This document shows, one piece after another, positions 22,557 to 30,795 of a stretch of DNA of 47,334 bases. How positions within the stretch are numbered: the stretch's first letter is position 1; each line of letters starts with the position of its first letter. This DNA comes from Candidatus Saccharimonadota bacterium (GTDB lineage: Bacteria; Patescibacteriota; Saccharimonadia; Saccharimonadales; Saccharimonadaceae). The notes under the pieces were generated by a model. It had not been told where the DNA came from. It saw only the letters and a program-made list of their open reading frames with translations, and did not search any database. Made by a program: the position numbers and the translations under genes. The stretch lies in the NCBI GenBank assembly GCA_028289065.1, contig JAQGHA010000007.1, positions 1 through 47,334 on the forward strand, read 5' to 3'.

Positions 22557-22655
22557 ATTTGACTCAAATTATACTTTCTATCTACCAACAGAATAGCACG
22601 CTATAGTGAAAATGTAATCAGTAAATAACGCCACATCGGCCGACTGGATATAATC

Positions 22656-23342
22656 ATGTATACATTATTGCCTACAGAAATTGACTTAAATAAGCTTGAT
22701 ACTAATGAAACACTTTCAGAACATTCAAACCATTCTTCCGTTGCTTCGCTTACTCTTGAACTCGGTGGCATAGCAATTAAATTTGCACAGGTTGAACGAG
22801 CTCCGCGTTTCAACGAGACCCATAAAGAGAATGATGCCGAACACAGCTTCATGCTTGCATTAACTGCCGGTGAACTAGCCGCCCGCTACTATCCTAATAT
22901 GGATACCGGTATGATAACTCAGTTCGCCATTGGTCATGATTTGATTGAATTGGTTGAAGGAGATATTCCTACTTTCCAATTTACCGCTTCGCAAATGGCC
23001 GACAAGCAAGCAGCCGAGCATGCCGCTTTATCAAAACTACTAGCTATACTCCCGCCCCATACTGCCCAATTGGTATATGAATATGAACAACAGCAAGCAG
23101 TCGAGGCCCGCTTTGTTAAAGCCGTTGATAAGCTACTGCCAGTAGTCACTGATATATTAGGCGCTGGTCGACAGGTTATGAAAGAAGATTATGGAGTAAC
23201 AACCCTCGAACAGCTTAAAGATAGCCACAAAAAACTCCACACTCGCATTGCCGCCAGTTTCCAGGAGTTCCCGCTCATCGTTCAAGCTCACGCAGCTTTA
23301 TGTCAGCTATTTCAAGAAGAATTTGAACTAGCTATTCGTTAG
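22656..23342 (+). CDS. HD-domain phosphohydrolase (YfbR-like)
   Basis: 228 residues. Metal ligands are visible as His in ENDAEHSFMLAL (about 67), the HD pair in IGHDLIELVEGD (about 92-93) and a later Asp in AVDKLLPVV (about 161). This is the layout of YfbR-type 5'-deoxynucleotidases and related HD enzymes. A TATAAT box ends 1 nt before this ATG, so if it is the promoter the real start is downstream; no better ATG is near, while TTG at 22668 is possible. It overlaps the convergent gene at its 3' end by 11 bp. Confidence 0.82.
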   Translation: MYTLLPTEIDLNKLDTNETLSEHSNHSSVASLTLELGGIAIKFAQVERAPRFNETHKENDAEHSFMLALTAGELAARYYPNMDTGMITQFAIGHDLIELVEGDIPTFQFTASQMADKQAAEHAALSKLLAILPPHTAQLVYEYEQQQAVEARFVKAVDKLLPVVTDILGAGRQVMKEDYGVTTLEQLKDSHKKLHTRIAASFQEFPLIVQAHAALCQLFQEEFELAIR

Positions 23343-23703
23343 CTGGAGAGCCGAATTCCAATATTTCTGGGTTAAGCGGGTCACCATTAAAAGCATCGAC
23401 CGCTTTGGCTTTAACCGCTTGAGCATCGTATAGTTTTACAAATTCATCAATAGAGTCTTTATCGACTGAGCCAAAGGCACTGTATTCTGTAATCTTGTCA
23501 GTCCGATCAACCTTGTCGCTAACCGAAGAGTAACCTGGACGACTTAGGTCAAGCTGGGCTGTACCGCTTACGTTGTAGGCTACCATACTAACTACTGTCA
23601 AAGTGAGAGCTATAAGTACGGTAATAATTAGTAGTAACGATAGTCGGTGACGATCCCAAAAAGTCATATCAGCGTCGGGCTGGAAAGTAATTGGTTCAGC
23701 CAT
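23332..23703 (-). CDS. Small single-pass membrane protein
   Basis: 123 residues from ATG at 23703 (MAEPITFQ), which lies 1 nt after the upstream stop and 9-14 nt after GAAAGGA. The alternative start at 23724 would overlap the upstream gene by 20 bp. One membrane segment (about 24-45) precedes an outside domain of ~75 residues. No family is recognised. It forms a two-gene unit with the secreted protein upstream. Confidence 0.65.
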   Translation of the reverse strand: MAEPITFQPDADMTFWDRHRLSLLLIITVLIALTLTVVSMVAYNVSGTAQLDLSRPGYSSVSDKVDRTDKITEYSAFGSVDKDSIDEFVKLYDAQAVKAKAVDAFNGDPLNPEILEFGSPANE

Positions 23704-23704
23704 A

Positions 23705-24241
23705 TTATTCCGATATCCTTTCAAAGTTTAGCTTGAAATCACCAACTGCCGAGCGATAATCATCAATATAACGATGCAGCTTCAAGACATCGGTATGCAC
23801 CTTAGTGCGCAGTAAGCGCGCTTCTTCGGTAGTATTATAAAAAACCTCAGGCTCGTTTATACAATCAACCCGGATTGCACTGGTGAGCTTTACGTCGTAA
23901 TCTTTATAGTCATCACGAAAAGTATTTAATGCCGTTCGGTAACTTTCGGTTACTACTACGGTTGCTTTGGCATCAAGGCGATTATTACCTAAACGTGAAT
24001 TAAAGGGATCCATTAATTTACTGGCCATTGATTCGTAAATTTGGCCTCGGTTAACACGTAACAAAGCGTCACTTACGTGGAGTTGATTCAGTGTACTTTT
24101 GATAGTTGTGCAGTTGCTACGAATCCGCTCAATTTGATCAGCAGTAAGCGCCGTCGATTGAGCATGCACCGTTTGAGCAACAAACCCCGACAAGACCGTC
24201 AGAGTAGCCACAGCAACGAGCAAAAAAAGAAAGCGTTTCAT
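23705..24241 (-). CDS. Secreted hypothetical protein
   Basis: 178 residues. Clear signal peptide (KRFLFLLVAVATLTVLSGFV, cleavage after VHA-Q near 28). The mature part is helical and charged with two Cys (about 45 and 127), consistent with a disulphide. No family is recognised. TATAAT lies 9 nt before the ATG. The next gene encodes a membrane protein, so the two may act together at the cell surface. Confidence 0.7.
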   Translation of the reverse strand: MKRFLFLLVAVATLTVLSGFVAQTVHAQSTALTADQIERIRSNCTTIKSTLNQLHVSDALLRVNRGQIYESMASKLMDPFNSRLGNNRLDAKATVVVTESYRTALNTFRDDYKDYDVKLTSAIRVDCINEPEVFYNTTEEARLLRTKVHTDVLKLHRYIDDYRSAVGDFKLNFERISE

Positions 24242-24277
24242 AATGTATTTATTATAGCATTGAGCGGTAATTACTTT

Positions 24278-25078
24278 TTAGCGCTTTAAGTGATACTTCT
24301 GTTCGGTTTGAGCAATTAAACCTTCTTTTTGTAACGACAGTAGCGCCGGTTCGAAGCGGTCGTCGGCTTGGAGCTCGACTCGTAGTTCTTTTTCTTCAAA
24401 ATCAGTCACCGTTAAAAGCTTTAGGATTTGCCCGCGTACCTCACGAACACTTCCCTTTAATGGGCTCTGTTTTTTATAATGACGGCTTTTATTATTTTGG
24501 CCAATACCTTGGCGTTTTAAATAGCTTCCATAATCCATTAACGCCCAGTACCATTCGCGGGGGTGTTCGGTATCGACAGTAGCTTCAACAACTGCCCTAA
24601 GCTCAACATCACTTACTTCTTCGTGATTTATAAAAAAATGATAAAAATAAACCGTTCGAATATTCGTTTCAATAAAAATTGTTGGTTGGTTAAAACTATA
24701 AGCTAAAATTGCACCGGCTGTATTAACGCCAATACCCGGCAGACTAACTAGTTCGGCTTGGGTTTGCGGGAACTGTCCGGCAAACTCGGTCATTATTTTT
24801 TGAGCCGCTTCGTGTAAAAATTTGGCACGACGGTTGTAACCAAGGCCACTCCATAGTTGCAATACATCCGCTAGCGTTGCCTGCGCTAACATTTCAATTG
24901 TTGGAAACCGTTCAATAAAAGCTTCAAATTTAGGCACTACTCTATCAACCTGGGTTTGTTGCAGCATAATTTCACTGACCATTACGTAATACGGCTGCGT
25001 ATTAGCACGCCAAGGCATGTCGCGAAAAAGTTCGCGACTCTTTTGCCAAATGATTTCTTGAAATTCGAGTATATCCAC
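24278..25078 (-). CDS. MutY-like A/G-specific adenine glycosylase homologue, altered
   Basis: 266 residues from GTG at 25078 (268 from GTG at 25084). The HhH-GPD fold is clear: SEIMLQQTQVDRVVPKF (keeps the MutY Glu), GLGYNRRAKFLHEAA and LPGIGVNTAGAILAYSF. Two key differences from MutY stand out. The catalytic Asp of the (L/V)DGNV segment is Glu (FIETNIRTV). The four Cys of the iron-sulphur loop are absent (DYGSYLKRQGIGQNNKSRHYKK). It may excise a different base or be structural. The later GTG is preferred because the TATACT box ends only 1 nt before the first. Confidence 0.8.
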   Translation of the reverse strand: MDILEFQEIIWQKSRELFRDMPWRANTQPYYVMVSEIMLQQTQVDRVVPKFEAFIERFPTIEMLAQATLADVLQLWSGLGYNRRAKFLHEAAQKIMTEFAGQFPQTQAELVSLPGIGVNTAGAILAYSFNQPTIFIETNIRTVYFYHFFINHEEVSDVELRAVVEATVDTEHPREWYWALMDYGSYLKRQGIGQNNKSRHYKKQSPLKGSVREVRGQILKLLTVTDFEEKELRVELQADDRFEPALLSLQKEGLIAQTEQKYHLKR

Positions 25079-25084
25079 GTTCAC

Positions 25085-25094
25085 TAGTATACTA
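25085..25094. promoter_or_regulatory. Second palindromic bidirectional -10 element
   Basis: TAGTATACTA, a perfect 10-bp palindrome between divergent genes. The plus TATACT (25088-25093) is 6 nt from ATG 25100. The minus TATACT (25091-25086) is 7 nt from GTG 25078 and 1 nt from GTG 25084. Confidence 0.65.
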
Positions 25095-25099
25095 AGAGT

Positions 25100-25732
25100 A
25101 TGAAATTAACAAAGTTCCAACATGCCTGTTTTGTAGTTGAAAAGGGAAACACTAGCGTTGTCGTTGACCCTGGCGCCTTTACCCACGATTTTATTATGCC
25201 AAAACATGTGTCGGCGGTCTTCATTACCCACAACCACCCGGACCACCTGGATAGCCAGCTGGTTATTACAATTTTGCGAGAACACCCCCAAGCAGTACTA
25301 CTAGCCGATGAAAGTATTTTGCAGGATTTTAAAAACGAACACACCCAAGCAATTAGCGTCGGCGAGGCAGTTGATGCCGGCGGTATAAGCCTGCAATTTG
25401 TTGGCGGCAACCATGAGCCAATTGATACCAGCGTACCGACTCCCGTGAACATTGGTATCATTATAGAGGGGCATTTATACTACCCGGGCGATTCATACTT
25501 CGCACCATCTCAACAGATTAAAGAATTACTCCTTCCGGTCAGCGCACCTTGGCTGACAATTGGCAGGGCTATGGATTTAGTCAGAACCCTAAAACCATCA
25601 GCGGTATTCCCAACACACGATGCAATTTTATCAGCCGAAGGCCAAACCTTAATTGATACGATGGTTACTAATATCAGCAAAGACCTCAACGTTACCTATC
25701 AACGTATCAACGGAAAGACAATTGAGCTATAG
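25100..25732 (+). CDS. UlaG-like metal-dependent hydrolase (metallo-beta-lactamase fold)
   Basis: 210 residues. The metal motif is THNHPDHLD (about 53-61) and a later His in NHEPID lies near 112. The fold is completed by YPGDSYF (about 131-137) and PTHDAIL (about 173-179). It belongs to the small MBL/UlaG-type hydrolases whose substrates vary (sugar lactones, phosphoesters, RNA). Its stop TAG overlaps the GTG of the next gene by one base, so it is in an operon with the AlkA-like glycosylase. The start is leaderless. Confidence 0.87.
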   Translation: MKLTKFQHACFVVEKGNTSVVVDPGAFTHDFIMPKHVSAVFITHNHPDHLDSQLVITILREHPQAVLLADESILQDFKNEHTQAISVGEAVDAGGISLQFVGGNHEPIDTSVPTPVNIGIIIEGHLYYPGDSYFAPSQQIKELLLPVSAPWLTIGRAMDLVRTLKPSAVFPTHDAILSAEGQTLIDTMVTNISKDLNVTYQRINGKTIEL

Positions 25733-26370
25733 TGCCTGAACTTGCTTCTAGCGAAAGCTTTCAAAAAGCTGCTGACCATTTGCAAAAGCATGACCCGATT
25801 TTAGGCCAAGTCATTAAAAACGCTCCACTACCTTCATTCATTCCACATAGAAATTATTATCAAGAATTAGTAGAAAGTATTATTTCTCAACAATTAAGCG
25901 TAAAAGCCGCCGATACAATTTTAAAGCGCTTCAAAGAACTCTTTTCTACAAACTTTCCAACTCCAGAAGATATTTTAGCTACTGATATTGAAGTGCTTCG
26001 CAGTGTTGGTTTATCTCGTCAAAAAGCTTCGTACATAAAAGACTTAGCCAGCCGAGTGCTAGAAGGTTCTGTGCAATTTTCACACCTTGATTCGTTAAGT
26101 AACCAAGAAGTAATCGATGAATTAATCCAGGTTAAGGGTGTTGGTGTCTGGACGGTACATATGTTTTTATTATTTTGTATGGGCCGTTTAGATGTTTTAC
26201 CAACTGGTGACTTAGGTATCAAAAATGGCATCTTTAAATTATACGAACTTACCGAAAAGCCGACGCCACAAGACATGGAAATGATTGCACTTAACAATAA
26301 CTGGCATCCTTACGAATCAGTCGCTAGTTGGTACTTATGGCACTCACTTGATAACAAGCCAGCGCTTTAA
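25732..26370 (+). CDS. AlkA-like DNA-3-methyladenine glycosylase
   Basis: 212 residues from a GTG that overlaps the previous stop by one base. The HhH hairpin is VKGVGVWTVHMFLLF (about 137-151) and the catalytic Asp lies in LPTGDLGIKNG (about 158-168), as in AlkA-type GPD glycosylases that remove alkylated purines. It lacks the N-terminal AlkA domain, as do the short bacterial and archaeal forms. It ends 3 bp before the convergent TM2 gene. Confidence 0.9.
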   Translation: MPELASSESFQKAADHLQKHDPILGQVIKNAPLPSFIPHRNYYQELVESIISQQLSVKAADTILKRFKELFSTNFPTPEDILATDIEVLRSVGLSRQKASYIKDLASRVLEGSVQFSHLDSLSNQEVIDELIQVKGVGVWTVHMFLLFCMGRLDVLPTGDLGIKNGIFKLYELTEKPTPQDMEMIALNNNWHPYESVASWYLWHSLDNKPAL

Positions 26371-26373
26371 AGT

Positions 26374-26862
26374 TTATAAACCGAGTTCTTGTTGTAAGTC
26401 CGAAGGTAAACCCGAACCACCATTTAGGCTATCGAAGCCTGGAATACTACCGTTTTGTACTGCGTCAAAAAGTTGAGAGATACCGAGAATAATAAGAATA
26501 CCGTTTACTAAAACAATTACTCCTAAAGCAATGGCAAAATAAAGAACCGTTCGGTAAGCGAACTTCTTATACTCAGCAACTTGTAGCATTTCGCGTCCCT
26601 GTTTATCGCGCATCGAGCCGCCCATAATAAGTATTAGGTCAACAATCACCCATATACCGAAACCACCAAGCGTTAAGAGCTTTACAATACCAATCCCCCA
26701 ATAGCCCATGTACATTCGGTCAACTCCAAACACACCCCACATAAAGCTTATAAAGAAAGCAGCTAAAAAATGCCGTTGGCGAGGCGCACTTTTAACTATC
26801 GTAATTGGCGTGGCCACAGGTTGGGCCGGTTGTGTTGGTTCTAGTGTAGTTTCAGGCTGCAT
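26374..26862 (-). CDS. TM2-domain membrane protein
   Basis: 162 residues. The TM2 domain (about 30-85) has the FFISFMWGVFGVDRMYMGYWG first helix with the DRM/Y-x-G motif and the second helix LLTLGGFGIWVIVDLILIM, followed by MRDKQGREM. A third membrane segment (about 107-130) follows. The N-terminal 30 residues are Pro/Thr-rich. Function of TM2 proteins in bacteria is unknown. TATAAT lies 8 nt before the ATG. Confidence 0.88.
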   Translation of the reverse strand: MQPETTLEPTQPAQPVATPITIVKSAPRQRHFLAAFFISFMWGVFGVDRMYMGYWGIGIVKLLTLGGFGIWVIVDLILIMGGSMRDKQGREMLQVAEYKKFAYRTVLYFAIALGVIVLVNGILIILGISQLFDAVQNGSIPGFDSLNGGSGLPSDLQQELGL

Positions 26863-26885
26863 ATGTTGGTATTATACGCTTAAGC

Positions 26886-27281
26886 TTAGGCGTTCGGCCA
26901 GTTCTCGAGGACAAAGCGTGTATATTCTGATGCCATAACAATGTCGGCAACTTCATCTTTAGCTACCCATACGCCATATTCGAAATGCGGTCGGGTGGGT
27001 TTGACGACAACATCGATGGGTGCAACTGCCGTATAGGCTAAAATGACGCGCCCATGATCGCCATCACTTAAAAAGAAATCGGTCCGGTGGATATCATCGA
27101 GACTCACAGTCAGTTCTTCTAAAAGTTCGCGCTTCATCGTTTCGTCCGGGCGTTCATTCAATTCAACATGCCCGCCTGGCAAACCGTACAAGCCACGAAT
27201 CGGGTAATGCATAATCAGCACTGTTTTTAAATCATGACTATACAGTGCCAGCTTGGTTGAAACAGCATGCTTAGGGCGCAT
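26886..27281 (-). CDS. Nudix hydrolase
   Basis: 131 residues. Canonical Nudix box GGHVELNERPDETMKRELLEEL (about 36-57 in the protein), with all required Gly, Glu and Arg residues, so it should be an active diphosphohydrolase. The substrate is unknown; the small size fits MutT-type or ADP-sugar enzymes. It begins 2 nt after the stop of the AspRS gene in the same direction, so the two are co-transcribed. Confidence 0.93.
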   Translation of the reverse strand: MRPKHAVSTKLALYSHDLKTVLIMHYPIRGLYGLPGGHVELNERPDETMKRELLEELTVSLDDIHRTDFFLSDGDHGRVILAYTAVAPIDVVVKPTRPHFEYGVWVAKDEVADIVMASEYTRFVLENWPNA

Positions 27282-27283
27282 GA

Positions 27284-28600
27284 CTAAGGGTTTAAGCGGT
27301 TAATGTCTCGTGGGAACAAAGTAGCTTCTTTAACATTACTAAGGCCAATTGTCTTTTGAACAACTCGGTCAATACCCATACCAGCACCACCATGGGTAGG
27401 TAGGCCGTATTTAAAGGCTTGTAGGTAGTGTTTGAAACCTTCGTGGGTAACATCAAGTCCAGCCCGTTTCATTTGAACCAGCATTTTTTCGTAGTTGTTT
27501 TCACGAAGTGGCACGGTAGCAATTTCGAGGCCACGGAAAAGTAAGTCAGCCCAAGCGACAGTTCCCTCTTCGTCCTTAAACTTGTGATAAAACTTGCCGG
27601 CTTCTGCAGGAAAATCAGTAGCGTAGACTAAGTCGCTGCCATGGTTTTTACGAGCATATTCAGCAATCCATCGTTCTTCGTCAGGAATTAAGTCTTTTTC
27701 TTTAGTAGTATCGGTGTTGTTCGCCTTTGAATATAGTTCGTGAATTTCCGCTACGGTAAATTTAGGGATAGAACCGTCTTCAGCTAAGAATAGTTGTGGT
27801 GCGTTAAGGCTTTTAAGGTCATCAGCGTGGTCGGTATAAATTTTATCTAAAACTTCTCGCACCATATTTCCCACCATGTCCATAACTTCTTGGTGTGATT
27901 CTACGAAGCCCATCTCAATATCAAGCATAGTCAGTTCGGTTAAGTGGCGAGTGGTTGCACTTGGCTCGGCGCGGTAGCTATGCCCAATTTCGTACACGCG
28001 TTCAAACGCACCAACCATAATTTGTTTATAAAATTGTGGGCTTTGGGCTAAGGTTGCAGTTTTGCCGAAATAATCTAATTTAAATACTTCTGCACCACCT
28101 TCGGTTGCTTCGGCGAGTAGTTTAGGCGTATCGATTTCCATAAATTCGTTACGGTATAAGTAGTCACGCATAGCCCGAACAATACTGGCTCGAATTTTAA
28201 AGATTTTTTGCTCTTGCAGGTTACGAATGTTCAGTACACGATATTCAAATAATGTATCAAGGTTTTCGGCTTTGTGATTAATTGGCTTATCAATTTCAAT
28301 TGGTGGTTCATCGGTAACTGGAACCATTACTTCCACTGTTACATCGTGAAGTTCAGCCCCGCCCGGTGCACGTTCGTCAGCAGTAACTACACCGGTTAAA
28401 GCTAAAACGGTACCAATTTGCATACCGCGCAATTTTTCGAGTTCATCTTTACTATCAACCAAACTTTGAGCTACGCCGCTTCGGTCGCGAAGCGTAATAA
28501 AGTTAAGTCCACCCATAAGGCGCTTTTTGTGAAGCCAGCCTTGGATGGTAATTGTTTCGCCAATTTGTTGAGCTAAATCTTTTGTAAGTACACGTGTCAT
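27284..28600 (-). CDS. aspS: Aspartyl-tRNA synthetase, archaeal/non-discriminating type
   Basis: 438 residues. The OB-fold anticodon domain (about 17-95, ITIQGWLHKKRLMGGLNFITLRDRSG) is followed by the class II core. Motif 2 region QSPQFYKQIM, then FERVYEIGHSYRAEPSATTRHL, and motif 3 region GGAGMGIDRVVQ are clear. There is no bacterial GAD insertion, so it is the short archaeal-type enzyme. Such enzymes often charge both tRNA-Asp and tRNA-Asn, with GatCAB amidating Asp-tRNA-Asn. TAGAAT lies 10 nt before the ATG. Asparaginyl-tRNA synthetase is a less likely alternative. Confidence 0.9.
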   Translation of the reverse strand: MTRVLTKDLAQQIGETITIQGWLHKKRLMGGLNFITLRDRSGVAQSLVDSKDELEKLRGMQIGTVLALTGVVTADERAPGGAELHDVTVEVMVPVTDEPPIEIDKPINHKAENLDTLFEYRVLNIRNLQEQKIFKIRASIVRAMRDYLYRNEFMEIDTPKLLAEATEGGAEVFKLDYFGKTATLAQSPQFYKQIMVGAFERVYEIGHSYRAEPSATTRHLTELTMLDIEMGFVESHQEVMDMVGNMVREVLDKIYTDHADDLKSLNAPQLFLAEDGSIPKFTVAEIHELYSKANNTDTTKEKDLIPDEERWIAEYARKNHGSDLVYATDFPAEAGKFYHKFKDEEGTVAWADLLFRGLEIATVPLRENNYEKMLVQMKRAGLDVTHEGFKHYLQAFKYGLPTHGGAGMGIDRVVQKTIGLSNVKEATLFPRDINRLNP

Positions 28601-28636
28601 AATGTAGCCTATTCTACCACCTCTGGTAGCTCAGGG

Positions 28637-29644
28637 CTAGACGTCAGTATGGCCGGTGGGCGTATTGTTATGACGGGCTTCGTGTTCCGCGACTGAACGT
28701 AGGTCAGCATGGTTATCATCTTCATCGATAATTCGACGACCAAGCAGCGCTTCAATGGTATCTTCAATTGTTAGCAAGCCAACGGTTTCACGTTGTTTGT
28801 TGATGACAATAAACAGGTGGTGACGGTTCTTTAAAAAAGCAGCTAAAGCATGTTCTAAGGTTTGGTCTTCACGAACGTAGTAGACATGTGTATCCATTAC
28901 CTTTTCGGCTGTAGCAGACTTCCTAACATCAAGTGATAGTAGGTCGCGTAGATACAGAATACCAACCACTTGGTCCAAGGTTTCATTTATCACCGGCAAA
29001 CGGCTATGGCCGAGCAAATGTAATTCACTTAATACTAATGGACCGAGGAATTCCCCTTTATTAATAAAATCGATAACTGACTTTGGCGTCATGATACTTG
29101 AGACCGGTTTATCGTTAAAATCTAAAGCGTTAACAATCACTTTTCGTTCGATTTCAGTCAGCGCCATACCAGATCGTTCAATCAATTCTTGAAACTCTTC
29201 TCTGGAATGAACCCGGTGGTCAGCCTGCAAACTGCTATCGCTAAGGAATAAAAAGGTTTTAGGAAACTTATGAACGAGTATTAATAATTTCGGTTCAATT
29301 TTTCGATAAAGCTTCTGGGAGGTCCGAGAAATTTGAGCAGTGTGAGCTAGCGGTACGTATAGCACCGTTACAATTACAGCCACAATAATGCCTACCGCCC
29401 ATTGAAAGGTTACTATTAATAAAATAATCGTAAACACTAATAACAAAGCGCTGGTTATGGTAATAATCGCCTGCAGTTGCGGTAGTGCCAGTTCACGTTG
29501 CAACTCGGCCTGACCGGCTGCAGAATGCTTGGCTCGGCGCTTAAGTTCAGGAAGGCTATATAAAGAATACTGCGGTTTCATTCCGCTAATCACAAGCAAA
29601 GTAACAAATACGAGCACTGTCACGATTACTAAAAACGTAAACAT
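28637..29644 (-). CDS. CBS-pair membrane protein (CNNM/HlyC-CorC-like)
   Basis: 335 residues. Hydrophobic segments at about 2-20, 55-80 and 82-103 form a reduced membrane part. A tandem CBS pair follows (about 178-298: VSSIMTPKSVIDFI, LGHSRLPVINETLDQVVGILYLRDLL, VYYVREDQTLEHALAAFLKN, TVGLLTIEDTIEALLG). The order matches CNNM/CorC proteins linked to magnesium homeostasis, but the DUF21 part is shorter than usual and no CorC/HlyC C-terminal domain is present. It is divergent from the DsbA-like gene. Confidence 0.82.
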   Translation of the reverse strand: MFTFLVIVTVLVFVTLLVISGMKPQYSLYSLPELKRRAKHSAAGQAELQRELALPQLQAIITITSALLLVFTIILLIVTFQWAVGIIVAVIVTVLYVPLAHTAQISRTSQKLYRKIEPKLLILVHKFPKTFLFLSDSSLQADHRVHSREEFQELIERSGMALTEIERKVIVNALDFNDKPVSSIMTPKSVIDFINKGEFLGPLVLSELHLLGHSRLPVINETLDQVVGILYLRDLLSLDVRKSATAEKVMDTHVYYVREDQTLEHALAAFLKNRHHLFIVINKQRETVGLLTIEDTIEALLGRRIIDEDDNHADLRSVAEHEARHNNTPTGHTDV

Positions 29645-29704
29645 CTTACCTCAATTGTACCCTACCATCTGATACAATAGTACTAGTAATTTTGGAGGAA
29701 TAAA

Positions 29705-30397
29705 GTGAATAAAATTGGTTGGATTATTTTCAGTGCTGTAGTTGTTTTATTACTCGGCGGCTTGATTGTTTGGACACGCGTCAGTAACCCATCCGTCGAT
29801 GTTTCAAAAATCGATAGTAATGTGGTTTTAAAGGCATCAGCGGAAAGCGGCAATATCGCTGATCACGTTGAAGGTAAAGCAGATAGCAAAGTAATACTTG
29901 TAGAGTACGGTGATTTTCAATGCCCAAGTTGTGGCAATGCACACCCTAACGTTAAAGCACTTATGGAAGAATACGGTGACCGTATTGGTTTAATTTTCCG
30001 TAACTTCCCACTAACAAGTATTCACCCGAATGCTCGAGCAGGTGCCGCGGCTGCTGAAGCCGCTGGCTTACAAGACCGTTTCTGGGATATGCACGACTTG
30101 TTATACGCTAACCGCGATAGCTGGATTAACCTTGATGCTGCGCAACGAACTGATATGTTTGCATCTTTCGCCAATCAACTTGGTCTTGATGCTGCTAAGT
30201 TTAAAACCGACTACGCCAGCGCAGACGTAAACAAGAAAATATCATTTGATATTGCCGTTGGTAAAGCTAAAAAAGTTGATGCTACCCCTACCTTCTTCCT
30301 CAACGGCGAAAAGCTTGATGAGAAGACCGCTGGAGGCATTGTACAAGGTGACCTAACAGCCGTTAAAGCCAAGTTCGACAAACTATTGGCTGAATAA
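29705..30397 (+). CDS. DsbA-family thioredoxin-fold protein
   Basis: 230 residues from GTG at 29705, fixed by GGAGGAAT 4-11 nt upstream. A single N-terminal membrane segment (about 7-25) anchors it outside the cell. The active site is FQCPSCGNAHP (Cys about 75 and 78) and the cis-Pro loop is DATPTFFLNG (about 196-205). The helical insert (SIHPNARAGAAAAEAAGLQDRFWDMH) is typical of DsbA/BdbD. It probably makes disulphides in exported proteins, many of which in this window carry paired Cys. A strong terminator follows. Confidence 0.92.
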   Translation: MNKIGWIIFSAVVVLLLGGLIVWTRVSNPSVDVSKIDSNVVLKASAESGNIADHVEGKADSKVILVEYGDFQCPSCGNAHPNVKALMEEYGDRIGLIFRNFPLTSIHPNARAGAAAAEAAGLQDRFWDMHDLLYANRDSWINLDAAQRTDMFASFANQLGLDAAKFKTDYASADVNKKISFDIAVGKAKKVDATPTFFLNGEKLDEKTAGGIVQGDLTAVKAKFDKLLAE

Positions 30398-30430
30398 CTT
30401 CTAGCTGATACGGCTTATTTAAAGCCAATT

Positions 30431-30468
30431 AAAAACACCCCGGTGCCCTGGGGTGTTTTTCGTTTTTT
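30431..30468 (+). terminator. Terminator of the DsbA-like gene
   Basis: AAAAACACCCC (30431-30441) pairs perfectly with GGGGTGTTTTT (30450-30460); further Ts follow. Confidence 0.9.
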
Positions 30469-30499
30469 GCTTGTTTAAAGATATCGCGCTTTCCACTTG

Positions 30500-30592
30500 T
30501 TAGTGGGCGATAAAGATTCGCCATTCGGCGGGCACCACATCCACTGCTATCTTCTTGCGCCGTGATGGCACAAACTCGATGGCTATTGGCAT
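30500..30592 (-). CDS. Possible 30-residue small protein
   Basis: Found in the 335-nt gap between the terminator at 30460 and the efflux gene. ATG at 30592, TAA at 30502-30500. The peptide (MPIAIEFVPSRRKKIAVDVV, then PAEWRIFIAH) is basic in the middle. AAGGAG lies 11 nt upstream, and TTGGAC-N16-TATATG further upstream on the same strand is a fair promoter. The rest of the gap shows short hairpins (CCAC/GTGG at 30493-30506, GGCGA/TCGCC next to it) but no other gene. It could be a small protein, a leader peptide or chance. Confidence 0.35.
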   Translation of the reverse strand: MPIAIEFVPSRRKKIAVDVVPAEWRIFIAH

Positions 30593-30795
30593 GTGATTAT
30601 TCACTCCTTGTACTATGTACAGTCCCTTGCACTCCGACCTTTAATTATAGTTTTGGCGTAGGACACATATACAATACTATCAATATTGTCCAAACCAGTC
30701 AAGAATGCACCGCGTTGCGGAGCCCGTATACCAATCATAATTCATAGCGCTAACACTTAGCAATAAGCTATAGCGAGATTATGTAGTAATATGGT

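Noticed and set aside
22649-22654. TATAAT as the promoter of the HD-domain gene
   Set aside because: It ends 1 nt before the annotated ATG, so it could only work with a downstream start; too uncertain to annotate as its promoter.
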